In this document: positions 44,018 to 53,491 of the stretch, piece by piece
Layout: every line of letters begins with the position of its first letter
Numbering within the stretch: position 1 is the first letter of the stretch
From: JAAYJK01 sp964501655
Lineage (GTDB): Bacteria; Bacillota; Syntrophomonadia; Syntrophomonadales; Syntrophomonadaceae
Direction: 5' to 3'
DNA: 55,291 bases
Assembly (NCBI GenBank): GCA_964501655.1
Contig: CAZCTN010000020.1
Span: 1 to 55,291 of the forward strand
The notes under the pieces: generated by a model
The model's input: only the letters and a program-made list of their open reading frames with translations
The model's database searches: none
What the model was told of the DNA's origin: nothing
Translations under genes and position numbers: made by a program

Positions 44018-45562
44018 TTAGTTCCCCTCATTTATTTGTGTTTCTCTATGTTTCTCATAGTAATATTTGTTTATGGCATTAATATAGGACTTGACACTGG
44101 CTTCAATGATATCAGTGCTTAAACCCCGACCATTATATACACTGCCGCCAATCTCAATACGGGAAATTACCTCGCCCAGGGCGTCTTTGCCTCCGCCGAC
44201 TGCATTCAGTTTATAATCCAGCATACTCCCGTATATATCGGTTATCCGATCTACCGCCTTGCAGCCTGCATCCACCGGACCATCCCCGATGGCTGCGGAC
44301 TCAAAGGTCATATTATCTATCTGCAGCTTGACCGTAGCTGTAGGCATTACCGCTGTGCCACTGGACACATGCAGGTAAGTAAGGCTGAAGCGTTCGGGAA
44401 CCGCCCAAATCCGGTCTTTGACCAGGGCTTCCAAATCATCATTGGTAATCTGCTTCTTCTTGTCGGCGATTTCTTTAAAACCCACAAATGCCTTATCCAG
44501 CTCATCTTCGCTCAGACAATAACCCAGTTCTTCCATATGATCCCTGAAAGCATGTCGGCCTGAGTGTTTGCCCAGAACCAGATTGCTCTGGCTTAAGCCT
44601 ATTAATTCCGGGCTCATTATTTCGTAGGTTGACCTGTCCTTAAGCACTCCATCCTGGTGTATACCCGATTCGTGCAGGAAAGCGTTTTTGCCTACAATGG
44701 CTTTATTAGGCTGTATGCTCATCCCGGTAAGGGAACTGACCAGGCGGCTGGTTCGGTATATTTCCGCATAGTTGATATTTATTTCTTTTTCATAAAATGC
44801 CTTGCGGGTATACAGGGCCATAATTATTTCTTCCAGAGAAGCGTTACCCGCCCTCTCCCCTATTCCATTCACTGCACATTCTACCTGGCGGGCCCCATTC
44901 AAGATCCCGGCCAGGGAGTTAGCTACCGCCAAACCCAGGTCATCATGACAGTGAACACTGACCACCGCCTGGTCGATATTAGGAACTTTTCTGACAATAG
45001 TCTTAATAAAGGCTCCGAATTCTTCCGGGATGGCATATCCCACGGTATCGGGGAGGTTAACCGTTGTGGCCCCGGCTTCAATAACCTTTTCAACCACCAG
45101 GGCCAGGTAGTCGGGATCGCTCCTGGAGGCATCTTCGGCCGAGAATTCTACATCACGGCAATATTTTCGGGCATATTTAACTGCCTGAACTGCCTGGGCC
45201 AGCACCTCATCCCGAGACTTTTGCAGCTTGTACTTCAGATGTATGGGAGAGGTAGCCAAAAAAGTGTGTATCCTGGGGGTTTCCGCCCCTTTTACAGCCT
45301 CCCAGGTCCGGTCTATATCCTCCCGGCTGGCTCGACACAAACCCGCCACCACTGTTCCTTTTACTGTTTCAGCGATTCTCTTCACCGCTTTGAAGTCTCC
45401 CGGAGAAGAAACGGGAAATCCCGCTTCGATAATATCTACACCCAGGCGAGCCAGCTGTATAGCTATTTCCAGCTTCTCATCTTCATTCAAGCTTACTCCA
45501 GGAGATTGTTCACCATCGCGTAAGGTAGTATCAAAAAGATATACCCGGTTTTTGCTCGCCAC
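44018..45562 (-). CDS. leuA: 2-isopropylmalate synthase
   Basis: 514 residues from a GTG with a GGAGG site. First step of leucine synthesis: acetyl-CoA plus 2-ketoisovalerate. FDTTLRDGEQSPGVSL at the N-terminus, VEFSAEDASRSDPDYL, metal-binding VSVHCHDDLGLAVANSLAG, the NGIGERAGNASLEEI loop, and HSGRHAF. The C-terminal domain is the LeuA regulatory part that binds leucine. It sits 11 bases after ilvC. Confidence 0.98.
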   Translation of the reverse strand: MASKNRVYLFDTTLRDGEQSPGVSLNEDEKLEIAIQLARLGVDIIEAGFPVSSPGDFKAVKRIAETVKGTVVAGLCRASREDIDRTWEAVKGAETPRIHTFLATSPIHLKYKLQKSRDEVLAQAVQAVKYARKYCRDVEFSAEDASRSDPDYLALVVEKVIEAGATTVNLPDTVGYAIPEEFGAFIKTIVRKVPNIDQAVVSVHCHDDLGLAVANSLAGILNGARQVECAVNGIGERAGNASLEEIIMALYTRKAFYEKEININYAEIYRTSRLVSSLTGMSIQPNKAIVGKNAFLHESGIHQDGVLKDRSTYEIMSPELIGLSQSNLVLGKHSGRHAFRDHMEELGYCLSEDELDKAFVGFKEIADKKKQITNDDLEALVKDRIWAVPERFSLTYLHVSSGTAVMPTATVKLQIDNMTFESAAIGDGPVDAGCKAVDRITDIYGSMLDYKLNAVGGGKDALGEVISRIEIGGSVYNGRGLSTDIIEASVKSYINAINKYYYEKHRETQINEGN

Positions 45563-45573
45563 TCACAAACCTC

Positions 45574-46587
45574 CTATTTATTCTCTTTCAGCCAGGGCAT
45601 CATGGCTCTCAAATCAGCTCCCACTTCCTCGATCAAGTGCTCACGGTTGTGGCGCCGAAGCGCGTTGAATTGGGGCCTTCCTACCTGGTTTTCCAGCAGC
45701 CATTCTTTAGCGAATTTGCCCTCCTGGATTTCTTTCAACGCTTCATACATGGCATATCTGCTCTCTTCTCCGATAACCTGGGGTCCCTTTATATAATCGC
45801 CCCACTCCGCAGTATCACTGATAGAATATCTCATATAACCCATGCCGCCCTCATACATCAGGTCAACAATCAGTTTCAGTTCATGCATACACTCGAAATA
45901 AGCGATTTCCGGCTGGTATCCTGCCTCTACCAGGGTCTCAAAGCCAGCTTTAACCAGCTCGGTTACTCCGCCGCAGAGAACACACTGTTCGCCGAAGAGG
46001 TCGGTTTCGGTTTCTTCCAGGAAAGTAGTCTCGATTACTCCGGCCCGGGTGCAGCCTATCCCGCAGGCGAAAGCCAAGGCCAGATCTTTGGCTTTTCCGC
46101 TGTAGTCTTGTTCCACTGCTACCAGACCAGGAACCCCTACCCCCTTAACATACATACGTCTGACCAGGTGTCCCGGACTCTTGGGTGCTACCATGAAAAC
46201 GTCCACAAAGGCCGGCGGTATTATCTGTCCGAAGTGAATATTGAATCCATGGGAGAAACCCAGGGCATTTCCTTCCTGCAGATAAGGTTTTATTTCATTA
46301 TTATACACCTGGGCCTGGGTCTGATCCGGCAGCAGGATGTGAATAATGTCTGCAGCCTGAGCAGCTTCGGCTACGGTCATGGGCTGAAGACCAGCGGCAA
46401 TAACCTTGTCCCATTCTTTCTGGGTTTCTTCATCCTGGGGCTTTCTGATGCCAACTATCACCTGGCATCCACTCTCATGCAGGTTCTGAGCCTGGGCATG
46501 ACCCTGAGAACCAAAACCCATTACTGCTATTGTTTTACCTTTCAGTAAATCTAGATTAGCATCTGCATCATAATACATTTTAGCCAT
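45574..46587 (-). CDS. ilvC: ketol-acid reductoisomerase
   Basis: 337 residues from an ATG (46587) with a GGAGG site. Class I enzyme: Rossmann GFGSQGHAQAQNL, FSHGFNIHFGQI, the metal-binding DLFGEQCVLCGG and ECMHELKLIVDLMYEGG. It rearranges and reduces acetolactate or acetohydroxybutyrate with NADPH for Val/Leu/Ile synthesis. About 60 bases after ilvN. Confidence 0.98.
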   Translation of the reverse strand: MAKMYYDADANLDLLKGKTIAVMGFGSQGHAQAQNLHESGCQVIVGIRKPQDEETQKEWDKVIAAGLQPMTVAEAAQAADIIHILLPDQTQAQVYNNEIKPYLQEGNALGFSHGFNIHFGQIIPPAFVDVFMVAPKSPGHLVRRMYVKGVGVPGLVAVEQDYSGKAKDLALAFACGIGCTRAGVIETTFLEETETDLFGEQCVLCGGVTELVKAGFETLVEAGYQPEIAYFECMHELKLIVDLMYEGGMGYMRYSISDTAEWGDYIKGPQVIGEESRYAMYEALKEIQEGKFAKEWLLENQVGRPQFNALRRHNREHLIEEVGADLRAMMPWLKENK

Positions 46588-46649
46588 TAATATCATCCTC
46601 CTGATTTTATTATTTTATTTGCCAGCGGGATTGCCTATCCCGGAATTAA

Positions 46650-47141
46650 CTATATATTGTGTCCAGGCCCCCGTACGATAGCTATTTTTCCGGTCCTGAC
46701 CAGTTCCAATATGCCAAAAGGCTTTAGTGAATCTTCTATAGCGTCAATTTTACCGGTATCTCCAGTAGCTTCTATTATAAGAGTATCCTTGCCGATATCA
46801 ACAATCCTGGCCCTGAATATCTCTACCAGCTGTACGATGTCTGAGCGGATACCGGGATCTGCTTTGACCTTGATCAATATCAGTTCCCGCTCAACCAGGC
46901 GCTCGTCCGTTATATCAACTACCTTAATGACATCTACCAGTTTATATAATTGCTTGCTGACCTGTTCTATAACCTTATCATCACCAGTAGCAACAATGGT
47001 CATACGAGAGATGGAAGGGTTTTCTGTCTGCCCCACCGCCAAACTTTCAATATTATATCCCCTTCTGCGGAACAGGGTAGCTACCCTGGTTAAAACCCCG
47101 GGTCTATTTTCCACTGTTATTGCCAGAGTGTGTTTTTTCAT
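46650..47141 (-). CDS. ilvN: acetolactate synthase small (regulatory) subunit
   Basis: 163 residues. N-terminal ACT domain HTLAITVENRPGVLTRVATLFRRRGYNIESLAVG that binds valine for feedback inhibition, followed by the C-terminal activation domain ending in VELVRTGKIAIVRG-like residues. It starts 3 bases after the ilvB stop. The conventional symbol ilvH is also used. Confidence 0.97.
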   Translation of the reverse strand: MKKHTLAITVENRPGVLTRVATLFRRRGYNIESLAVGQTENPSISRMTIVATGDDKVIEQVSKQLYKLVDVIKVVDITDERLVERELILIKVKADPGIRSDIVQLVEIFRARIVDIGKDTLIIEATGDTGKIDAIEDSLKPFGILELVRTGKIAIVRGPGHNI

Positions 47142-47144
47142 AAT

Positions 47145-48827
47145 CTATTCCTCCCCCAGCATATTTAGCAGAGATTCACCGGGGGCTACCATAGGATACA
47201 CATCTGCCATACGGTCCACCCAGAAATCAATCACTATCGGTCTGTCCGTCAGTTGCAATGCTTCTCTCAGTGCCCCATCCACATCCTGGGTATCGGTTAC
47301 TCTCATGCCTATGGCACCATAAGCTTCAGCCAGTTTAACAAAATCGGGTTGAGCGCTTATGTCGGTATAGGAAAATCTTCCCCCATAAAACAGCGATTGC
47401 CATTGCCTGACCATCCCCAGATATTGATTATTCAATATGCAGACGATTACCGGCAGCTTATAGGCCACTGCCGTACCCAGTTCCTGTATGTTCATCTGTA
47501 TGCTGCCATCTCCGGCGATATCGATAACCGGGAGATTGGGACAGGCTACTTTGGCTCCTATGGCAGCCGGAAGACCGAATCCCATAGTCCCCAGGCCTCC
47601 CGAAGTTACAAAAGAACGAGGGTTTTTAAACCTATAGTAATGGGCTGCCCACATCTGGTTCTGCCCTACTTCAGTAGTTATTATCGCTTCTCCCTGAGTC
47701 AGTTCGGAAATCTTCTCTATAACGTGCTGGGGCATGATGCGGCCTTCGGCACAAGTTCCATATCTTAAGGGATATTCCGCCTTCCAGCGATCAATGATCC
47801 GGTGCCATTCACCGAATTCTTCTACCGGGTTCAGCCGCTTGTTGATAGCACTCAATACTTCCTTCACCTGGCCAACAATGGGGATATTAACATCAACATT
47901 CTTGCCGATTTCAGCGGCGTCGATGTCTATATGTATGATGCGGGCGTGAGGAGCAAATTCTGCTATCTTCCCGGTAACCCGGTCATCAAAGCGCACTCCC
48001 ACCGCAATCAGCAGGTCACATTCCCCGATAGCATAATTGGCATACCGAGTACCGTGCATGCCCAGCATACCCAATGACAGGTAACTGGTTCCCGGGAAAG
48101 CACTCATGCCCATCAGGGTAGTGGTAACCGGTATTTTCCGCTTTTCCGCCAGTTCCTTCAGTTCTTCAGATGCACCAGAGCTCACGACTCCACCACCAGC
48201 GTAAATTACCGGTCTTTCGGCTTTATTAATGAGTTCAGCCGCGGACACCACCTGGCCGTAATTACATCCTTTCATAACCCGGTAGCCGCGCAGATTAATC
48301 TCCGTATTATATGGTTCATATTCGATTTCTTTTTCCATCAGGTCTTTAGGCAGATCAACCACCACCGGCCCCGGCCGGTTGGTAGAAGCTATATAAAAGG
48401 CTTCCTTTACCATCCTGGGTACATCCTCGGTTCTTTCCAAAACATAATTGTGTTTGGTAATGGGCATGGTAATGCCGGTTATATCCGCTTCCTGAAAGGC
48501 ATCCTTGCCAATCAGCGGGCTTACTACCTGGCCGGTAAAACAAACCAGGGGAATTGAATCCATATTAGCTGTAGCTATGCCGGTAACCAGGTTGGTAGCT
48601 CCCGGCCCCGAAGTTGCGAGGCAAACTCCAGTTTTACCGGTTACCCGAGCATAGGCGTCTGCTGCATGAGCAGCTCCCTGCTCATGGCGAACCAATATGT
48701 GATTTATATCCGAATTATATAGAGCATCATAAATGGGTAAAACAGTTCCTCCAGGATACCCGAAAATGGTATCAACGCCTTCCTGTTTCAAACACTGCAG
48801 TAATATCTCGGCTCCCTTTAACTTCAC
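47145..48827 (-). CDS. ilvB: acetolactate synthase large subunit
   Basis: 560 residues from a GTG with a GGAGGTGATC site. Thiamine-diphosphate enzyme: catalytic Glu in VRHEQGAAHAADAYAR (about 47), TPP motif GDGSIQMNIQELGTA with the later NNQYLGMVRQWQ. It joins two pyruvates (or pyruvate and 2-ketobutyrate). ilvD lies 180 bases upstream, separated by a strong hairpin. Confidence 0.98.
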   Translation of the reverse strand: MKLKGAEILLQCLKQEGVDTIFGYPGGTVLPIYDALYNSDINHILVRHEQGAAHAADAYARVTGKTGVCLATSGPGATNLVTGIATANMDSIPLVCFTGQVVSPLIGKDAFQEADITGITMPITKHNYVLERTEDVPRMVKEAFYIASTNRPGPVVVDLPKDLMEKEIEYEPYNTEINLRGYRVMKGCNYGQVVSAAELINKAERPVIYAGGGVVSSGASEELKELAEKRKIPVTTTLMGMSAFPGTSYLSLGMLGMHGTRYANYAIGECDLLIAVGVRFDDRVTGKIAEFAPHARIIHIDIDAAEIGKNVDVNIPIVGQVKEVLSAINKRLNPVEEFGEWHRIIDRWKAEYPLRYGTCAEGRIMPQHVIEKISELTQGEAIITTEVGQNQMWAAHYYRFKNPRSFVTSGGLGTMGFGLPAAIGAKVACPNLPVIDIAGDGSIQMNIQELGTAVAYKLPVIVCILNNQYLGMVRQWQSLFYGGRFSYTDISAQPDFVKLAEAYGAIGMRVTDTQDVDGALREALQLTDRPIVIDFWVDRMADVYPMVAPGESLLNMLGEE

Positions 48828-48959
48828 ACGATCACCTCCACGTTTCTCAAGGCTAATAATAACTGATTCTCTAAATACAGTATACAGAGTAAATATATGT
48901 TATCCCAGACAAATAATATTTATCCTGAGCTGGCTCGGTAATTAAGAAGCCATAAAACA

Positions 48960-48989
48960 TAATAGCGGGCCTGGCCTGGCCCGCTATTA
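48960..48989 (-). terminator. strong hairpin between ilvD and ilvB
   Basis: 12-bp perfect stem TAATAGCGGGCC / GGCCCGCTATTA with a 6-base loop, followed on the minus strand by TGTTTTAT. It lies 18 bases after the ilvD stop. It could partly terminate the transcript or protect the ilvD mRNA end. A TATACT-like box is present before ilvB, but without a convincing -35. Confidence 0.65.
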
Positions 48990-49007
48990 AACCGGTTAGC
49001 TGGGGTC

Positions 49008-50675
49008 TTACTTCTTGAACACGGCTCCGGTACTTGCTGATTGTACCATTTGAGCATATCGTTTCATATAACCGGTCTTAATTCTTGCTTCGGGCTCCTG
49101 CCACTTGCTTTTTCTTTCTTCCAATATCCTGTCTTCCACCAATAGATCCAGTCGTAGGGAAGGTATGTCAATTCGTATTAGATCCCCTTCTTCTACCAGA
49201 GCAATTATCCCTCCGGCAGCCGCCTCCGGAGACACATGGCCGATTGAAGCTCCCCTGGTAGCTCCGGAAAATCGCCCATCGGTAATCAAAGCAACTTCCT
49301 TATCCAGTCCCATTCCGGCTATAGCTGAAGTTGGGGTCAGCATTTCCCGCATCCCGGGACCTCCCCGCGGTCCTTCATAGCGTATCACTATAACATCACC
49401 CGAATTAATCTGATTGGAGAGTATGGCCTCAACTGCCTCTTCTTCGGAGTTGAATACCCGGGCCGGGCCTTGGTGCCGCATCATTTCTTCCGCCACCGCA
49501 CTCCTCTTCACCACCGCGCCTTCCCTGGCCACGTTGCCAAAGAGCATAGCCAGGCCACCGCTGGTGCTGTAAGGATCGTCCACCGGCCTGATGACTTGGT
49601 AGTCCAGTACCGGCTGTTCAGCGGTATTTTCTCCTACCGTCTTGCCGGTTACCGTAATACATCCGGTATTAACCAGACCAAGCTGGTTGATTTCATTATA
49701 TATAGCCTGCACTCCGCCGGCCCGGTAAAGATCTTCCATATGATGAGGCCCGGCGGGACTCAAGCGGCATAAATTCGGAGTCACTGCGCTGATTTCATTG
49801 AATAGATTCAAATCAATACTTACCCCGCATTCATAAGCGATAGCCAACAGGTGCAGCACTGAATTGGTTGAGCAGCCGATAGCCATGTCCAGGTGAATGG
49901 CATTGGCGAAAGCTTCAGCCGTCATTATATTCAGAGGGCGAATATCCTTTTCCAGAAGTTCCATTATCTTCATACCGGCCTGCTTGGCCAGGCGAATTCG
50001 TTCCGAATATACTGCCGGTATGGTACCGTTGCCCGGCAGACCCATACCCAGGGCCTCGGTCAAACAGTTCATGGAATTAGCAGTGAACATACCTGCACAA
50101 GAACCACAGGTGGGGCAGGCGGCTTCCTCCAAGCAGCTCAGCTCCTCCAGACTCATGCGCCCGGCCGCAACTGCTCCGACTCCTTCGAATACCTGGGTAA
50201 GACTCAGCTTTCTTCCGTTGATTGTCCCTGCCAGCATGGGACCTCCGCTGACAAATATCGCAGGCAGATTCAAGCGCGCCGCAGCCATTATCATACCAGG
50301 AACAATCTTGTCACAGTTGGTAATAAAAACCAGAGCGTCAAAGGCATGGGCAGTAGCCATTATCTCTACTGAATCGGCAATCAACTCGCGACTCCCCAGG
50401 GAATATTTCATTCCAGTATGATTCATAGCGATGCCGTCGCATACTCCAATGGTGTGAAACTCAATCGGAGTTCCCCCGGCCATGCTGATACCGGTTTTTA
50501 CCGCATCGGATATTTTGTCCAGGTTAATATGCCCGGGCACAATATCATTCTTGGAGTTAACTACCCCGATTAACGGTCTGGATATTTCTTCATCGGTCAA
50601 ACCCAAAGCCTTGAACAATGAGCGATGCGGAGCTTTTTCCGCTCCTATTTTAGCAATATCGCTTCTCACTTCCAT
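49008..50675 (-). CDS. ilvD: dihydroxy-acid dehydratase
   Basis: 555 residues, usual length. Fe-S dehydratase making 2-keto acids for Val, Ile and Leu. Cluster Cys in TNCDKIVPG and CPTCGSCAGMFTANSMNC; family blocks NSKNDIVPGHINLDKI, GCSTNSVLHL, TDGRFSGATRGASIGHVSPEAA. AAAGGAG site close to the ATG. First gene of the operon, about 230 bases after the T-box terminator. Confidence 0.98.
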   Translation of the reverse strand: MEVRSDIAKIGAEKAPHRSLFKALGLTDEEISRPLIGVVNSKNDIVPGHINLDKISDAVKTGISMAGGTPIEFHTIGVCDGIAMNHTGMKYSLGSRELIADSVEIMATAHAFDALVFITNCDKIVPGMIMAAARLNLPAIFVSGGPMLAGTINGRKLSLTQVFEGVGAVAAGRMSLEELSCLEEAACPTCGSCAGMFTANSMNCLTEALGMGLPGNGTIPAVYSERIRLAKQAGMKIMELLEKDIRPLNIMTAEAFANAIHLDMAIGCSTNSVLHLLAIAYECGVSIDLNLFNEISAVTPNLCRLSPAGPHHMEDLYRAGGVQAIYNEINQLGLVNTGCITVTGKTVGENTAEQPVLDYQVIRPVDDPYSTSGGLAMLFGNVAREGAVVKRSAVAEEMMRHQGPARVFNSEEEAVEAILSNQINSGDVIVIRYEGPRGGPGMREMLTPTSAIAGMGLDKEVALITDGRFSGATRGASIGHVSPEAAAGGIIALVEEGDLIRIDIPSLRLDLLVEDRILEERKSKWQEPEARIKTGYMKRYAQMVQSASTGAVFKK

Positions 50676-50765
50676 ATCTCCTTTCCATGCTGCTGGAAAC
50701 TAACTGAATATCACTGACTCAGGTTCCGTTGCCATTTCCTGCGTTCCTGCCATAGTCTATGGGGT

Positions 50766-50791
50766 ATTGGCCCGGCGTTTCCGGTGCCAAT
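50766..50791 (-). other. extra hairpin between the T-box terminator and ilvD
   Basis: ATTGGC-CCGG / CCGG-T-GCCAAT: two stacked stems (50766-50775 with 50781-50791) about 90 bases before the ilvD start. No U-run. Role unknown. Confidence 0.35.
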
Positions 50792-50905
50792 GATATGGAT
50801 ATAAAACTTAACCACCGTATCAGGTCAGCCGCTGTTCGGGTTAGCTGCATTAGGCACTGGCCTTCCTGGTCTGGCATTAAGCATTTATTCGCCAAAAAAG
50901 TGTAT

Positions 50906-51182
50906 AAAAAACCCTCTCGCCCGTTTTCAGGGACGAGAGGGATTTCCCGCGGTACCACCCTGGTTGTTGTGTAAACACAACCTCTTGAGATGCACATTAA
51001 TGCCAACTTGTTAACGGACTTTTGTTCGTCCGGCAGCACCTACTAGGCTTAAATACCGTTCAGATAGCGGCTCGAGGATGAGCACCAGGCAAAATGTTGA
51101 TTCCGGTTCTCAGCAGTTCCGGTTCTCTGTTATCAAGGGATCTTACCTGTCGGTTCCTGTCACAGCCTTAATTATTTGGTTA
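50906..51182 (-). promoter_or_regulatory. T-box riboswitch, leucine specifier
   Basis: Minus-strand leader with the conserved T-box TGGTACCGCG (50948-50957) and the terminator stem CCCTCTCG / CGAGAGGG (50912-50919 with 50934-50941) followed by six T. Stem I contains GCTGAGAACC-type apical sequence. Aligning the 3' side of Stem I with a glycine T-box (specifier-A-TTCTTGAGC) places the specifier at CTC (51080-51082, followed by ATCCTCGAG), a leucine codon. The UGGU bulge would pair with the ACCA end of a tRNA with discriminator A, as tRNA-Leu has. Uncharged tRNA-Leu would allow read-through into ilvD-cimA. Confidence 0.93.
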
Positions 51183-51189
51183 TCTATAG

Positions 51190-51218
51190 AGTATATTTAA
51201 AGGGCCAGTCTCTGTCAA
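51190..51218 (-). promoter_or_regulatory. promoter of the ilv-leu operon
   Basis: Minus strand TTGACA (51213-51218), 17-base spacer, TATACT (51190-51195); start near 51183, exactly where the T-box leader begins. It lies 8 bases beyond the stop of the 666-residue gene. Confidence 0.9.
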
Positions 51219-51226
51219 TAGCGCAG

Positions 51227-53227
51227 CTAGATGTTTTCTGGTTTTTTTTGTTCCAGCTTCTTTATATATTCCTGCAGATTCAGCCCCGGAGAGCCGATGG
51301 AAACATAGCGGTTGCTGTTTTTTCCCTTAATTTTCTTAAACATGGCCCATAACAAACGGGTTCCTTCCTCCGTCTGGCAGGCCTCGCAGGGACTCATGCC
51401 GTGCAGAGTAGGCAGCTGGGAACTATACCACTTGTTGAGGTATATCTCCTTTAAGAATTGCTCCAAATCAGGGTATTCCTTTTTCACCTCGCAAGTCAAA
51501 ATATCAAATATTCCCTCTTTGCGAACCTCCACTCCGTCAAACTCCAGGCACTCGTACATTTTCTTTTCGAAGTCTTTCCGGGCTCTATTCATGTCCCGGT
51601 CGCCAAAGGTAGAGAGGGTTATCCAATTAGCCCCCACCATATATTCGGCCAGGAACCTGCCCTCCTTATCATCGCCGTCCACCTGATAGAAAACATCGCA
51701 ATCATCGGAAAACCTATAGGCGATATTCTCCAGGGAATCGATCTGTTTGAGTACCGTATCCCTATCCTTGACTAAGTAGCGGGTACTGATAAACCTCATC
51801 CCATCCTCGAATATACTGTCCACTTCATCCTGCAGAAGGATATCCTCAAATCTTAAATACTGCCCTCCCAGGTAGCGAAAAGCGGTTAAAACATTAACCT
51901 CATACTCCCCGGTCTTAACCGCCGGATAATTGATGCCCCGGGTCAGAAGATGATCGAAATCCAGGATAGCATTATAATCCCTGCTCATAACCACAAATTC
52001 CTCCCCATTGATAACCAGGTCGGCCAGTACATCACTCAAGACGGAAACGGGCATAGTGAAATCTTCCTCACTGCAATTAATCCGCATATGCATCCCATAG
52101 GGAAGTTCTTTGACATCTCTTATATCATCTACCTTATCAATGATATCAAAGAGCAGATCAAGATTGATGATCTCATATACCCGGCAATATATTTCTTTAT
52201 CAAAAGGAGTTATGGCAGAATTCGACATTATCCTCTCGGTCAAAGTATTGTCTATATAGGCAATATACCAGGAACGGTCCCGGTTTCTCTCCAGTTTTAT
52301 ATCATATTCATGGCGAAGCAGCTGCCTCTCCTCCAGAGTAACCGAGTAGGCCTTGATACTGACCCGCTCATGAGTTCCCTGGGCCTCGTTTACCCCCCCT
52401 TCTACCAGCATGCATCCCGGCAGAAGAAGATTGTTATCCAATCGGCCCTGATTGAAGTATATACCTGTCGGCAATAGGGCATATACATAATCAATATCCT
52501 GGTTTTTTATGGCGTGGAAAAGGCTATTGACCATCTGCCTGGGGGTTAATCTTACTGACAGTTTGGCGATCAGTTCTCTCTGCCATGGGCTGGAAAATTG
52601 TCCGGCCTGGTTCAGGTATTTGTGATACAAGAACCGACCCGGGGCCGGCTTGCTCATATGACGAACGTTATACTCATAGGCCCGGGAAACCAAAAAACAG
52701 ACTTCTTCAAAAGTAAGGGGGACCATGTCTTTAAGGTACTTGCGATCAGTATCATAGCGGTGCTCATTCATACCCTCGACCAGGAAGAAGCTGTGAATAC
52801 CATCGGGATTAAAAGTCAGGTAAAAACACTCCGCCTGAACCTTCTTGTTGCCGGTGGACCAAGCCACATCAACAGCTATCCTGCCGCTGTGACGGGTCAT
52901 GCTGGCATAGGCCCCGTGGAACACTCCGGCAAATATCTGGGGCGGTGAAGTGTCTATTCCAGCCATGCTGTACTTCTCCAGAGCCCGGCTGCATATCAGT
53001 TCAAACTCTCTTCCATACCCCAATTTTAACAGGTGAAAAAAATCCACCAGTTCCTGCTCATAAAACGAACCCAAATTCTGAATCAGAGAATTCCTTAATT
53101 CATAGGGTATATCTTCTATCATCTCTAATATAATCATTCGGCCCTCATTGGAGCCGACCATGTTTTTTATATCATCAACAAAACTTTTCAATACCGGCCG
53201 GGGAAAATTATTTTTCGGTTTTTTCAT
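51227..53227 (-). CDS. large unrecognised protein with C-terminal LPTLHGMSPCEAC segment
   Basis: 666 residues from an ATG (53227) with a GGAG site; the frame is open to 53293. No signal peptide, membrane segment or enzymatic signature recognised. The N-terminal third has FHGAYASMTRHSGRIAVDVAW. The end (LPTLHGMSPCEACQTEEGTRLLWAMFKKI, about 615-645) recalls the 'P-x-L-x-G-x-TP-x-EA' helix motif found at the C-terminus of various bacterial proteins, including SEC-C/DUF2384-like ones. Soluble, acidic, probably cytoplasmic. It stands alone, divergent from the HD-GYP gene. Confidence 0.75.
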   Translation of the reverse strand: MKKPKNNFPRPVLKSFVDDIKNMVGSNEGRMIILEMIEDIPYELRNSLIQNLGSFYEQELVDFFHLLKLGYGREFELICSRALEKYSMAGIDTSPPQIFAGVFHGAYASMTRHSGRIAVDVAWSTGNKKVQAECFYLTFNPDGIHSFFLVEGMNEHRYDTDRKYLKDMVPLTFEEVCFLVSRAYEYNVRHMSKPAPGRFLYHKYLNQAGQFSSPWQRELIAKLSVRLTPRQMVNSLFHAIKNQDIDYVYALLPTGIYFNQGRLDNNLLLPGCMLVEGGVNEAQGTHERVSIKAYSVTLEERQLLRHEYDIKLERNRDRSWYIAYIDNTLTERIMSNSAITPFDKEIYCRVYEIINLDLLFDIIDKVDDIRDVKELPYGMHMRINCSEEDFTMPVSVLSDVLADLVINGEEFVVMSRDYNAILDFDHLLTRGINYPAVKTGEYEVNVLTAFRYLGGQYLRFEDILLQDEVDSIFEDGMRFISTRYLVKDRDTVLKQIDSLENIAYRFSDDCDVFYQVDGDDKEGRFLAEYMVGANWITLSTFGDRDMNRARKDFEKKMYECLEFDGVEVRKEGIFDILTCEVKKEYPDLEQFLKEIYLNKWYSSQLPTLHGMSPCEACQTEEGTRLLWAMFKKIKGKNSNRYVSIGSPGLNLQEYIKKLEQKKPENI

Positions 53228-53491
53228 ATGCTTGTCTCCATACATTCTCGTGCTACTTACATGTAATGTATCATTTTGCACTATATATAGCAACTCATCC
53301 CTGTGGATTAGGAGTCCGAAATGAATACCGCCCTTAGGGCCAGAAGGTCCTTGGCTTAAAAGTTCAAGAAATTTTAATAATTTTGTTAAATCTTAGCATT
53401 TTTTGCAGGAAGTATTTTTTGCGTACCGAAATTAAGGTAATATGCTATTTTATTCGATATAATATATTAGCTTTAGCATAAAGGTGATATT

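Noticed and set aside
44657..46548. Long plus-strand open frames opposite leuA and ilvC (288 and 303 codons)
   Set aside because: They are antisense shadows of clearly conserved genes, have no ribosome binding sites, and show no recognisable domains.
50719..51039. 106-codon minus-strand open frame upstream of ilvD
   Set aside because: It lies across the T-box and terminator of the leader RNA, has no family similarity, and is explained by the riboswitch.
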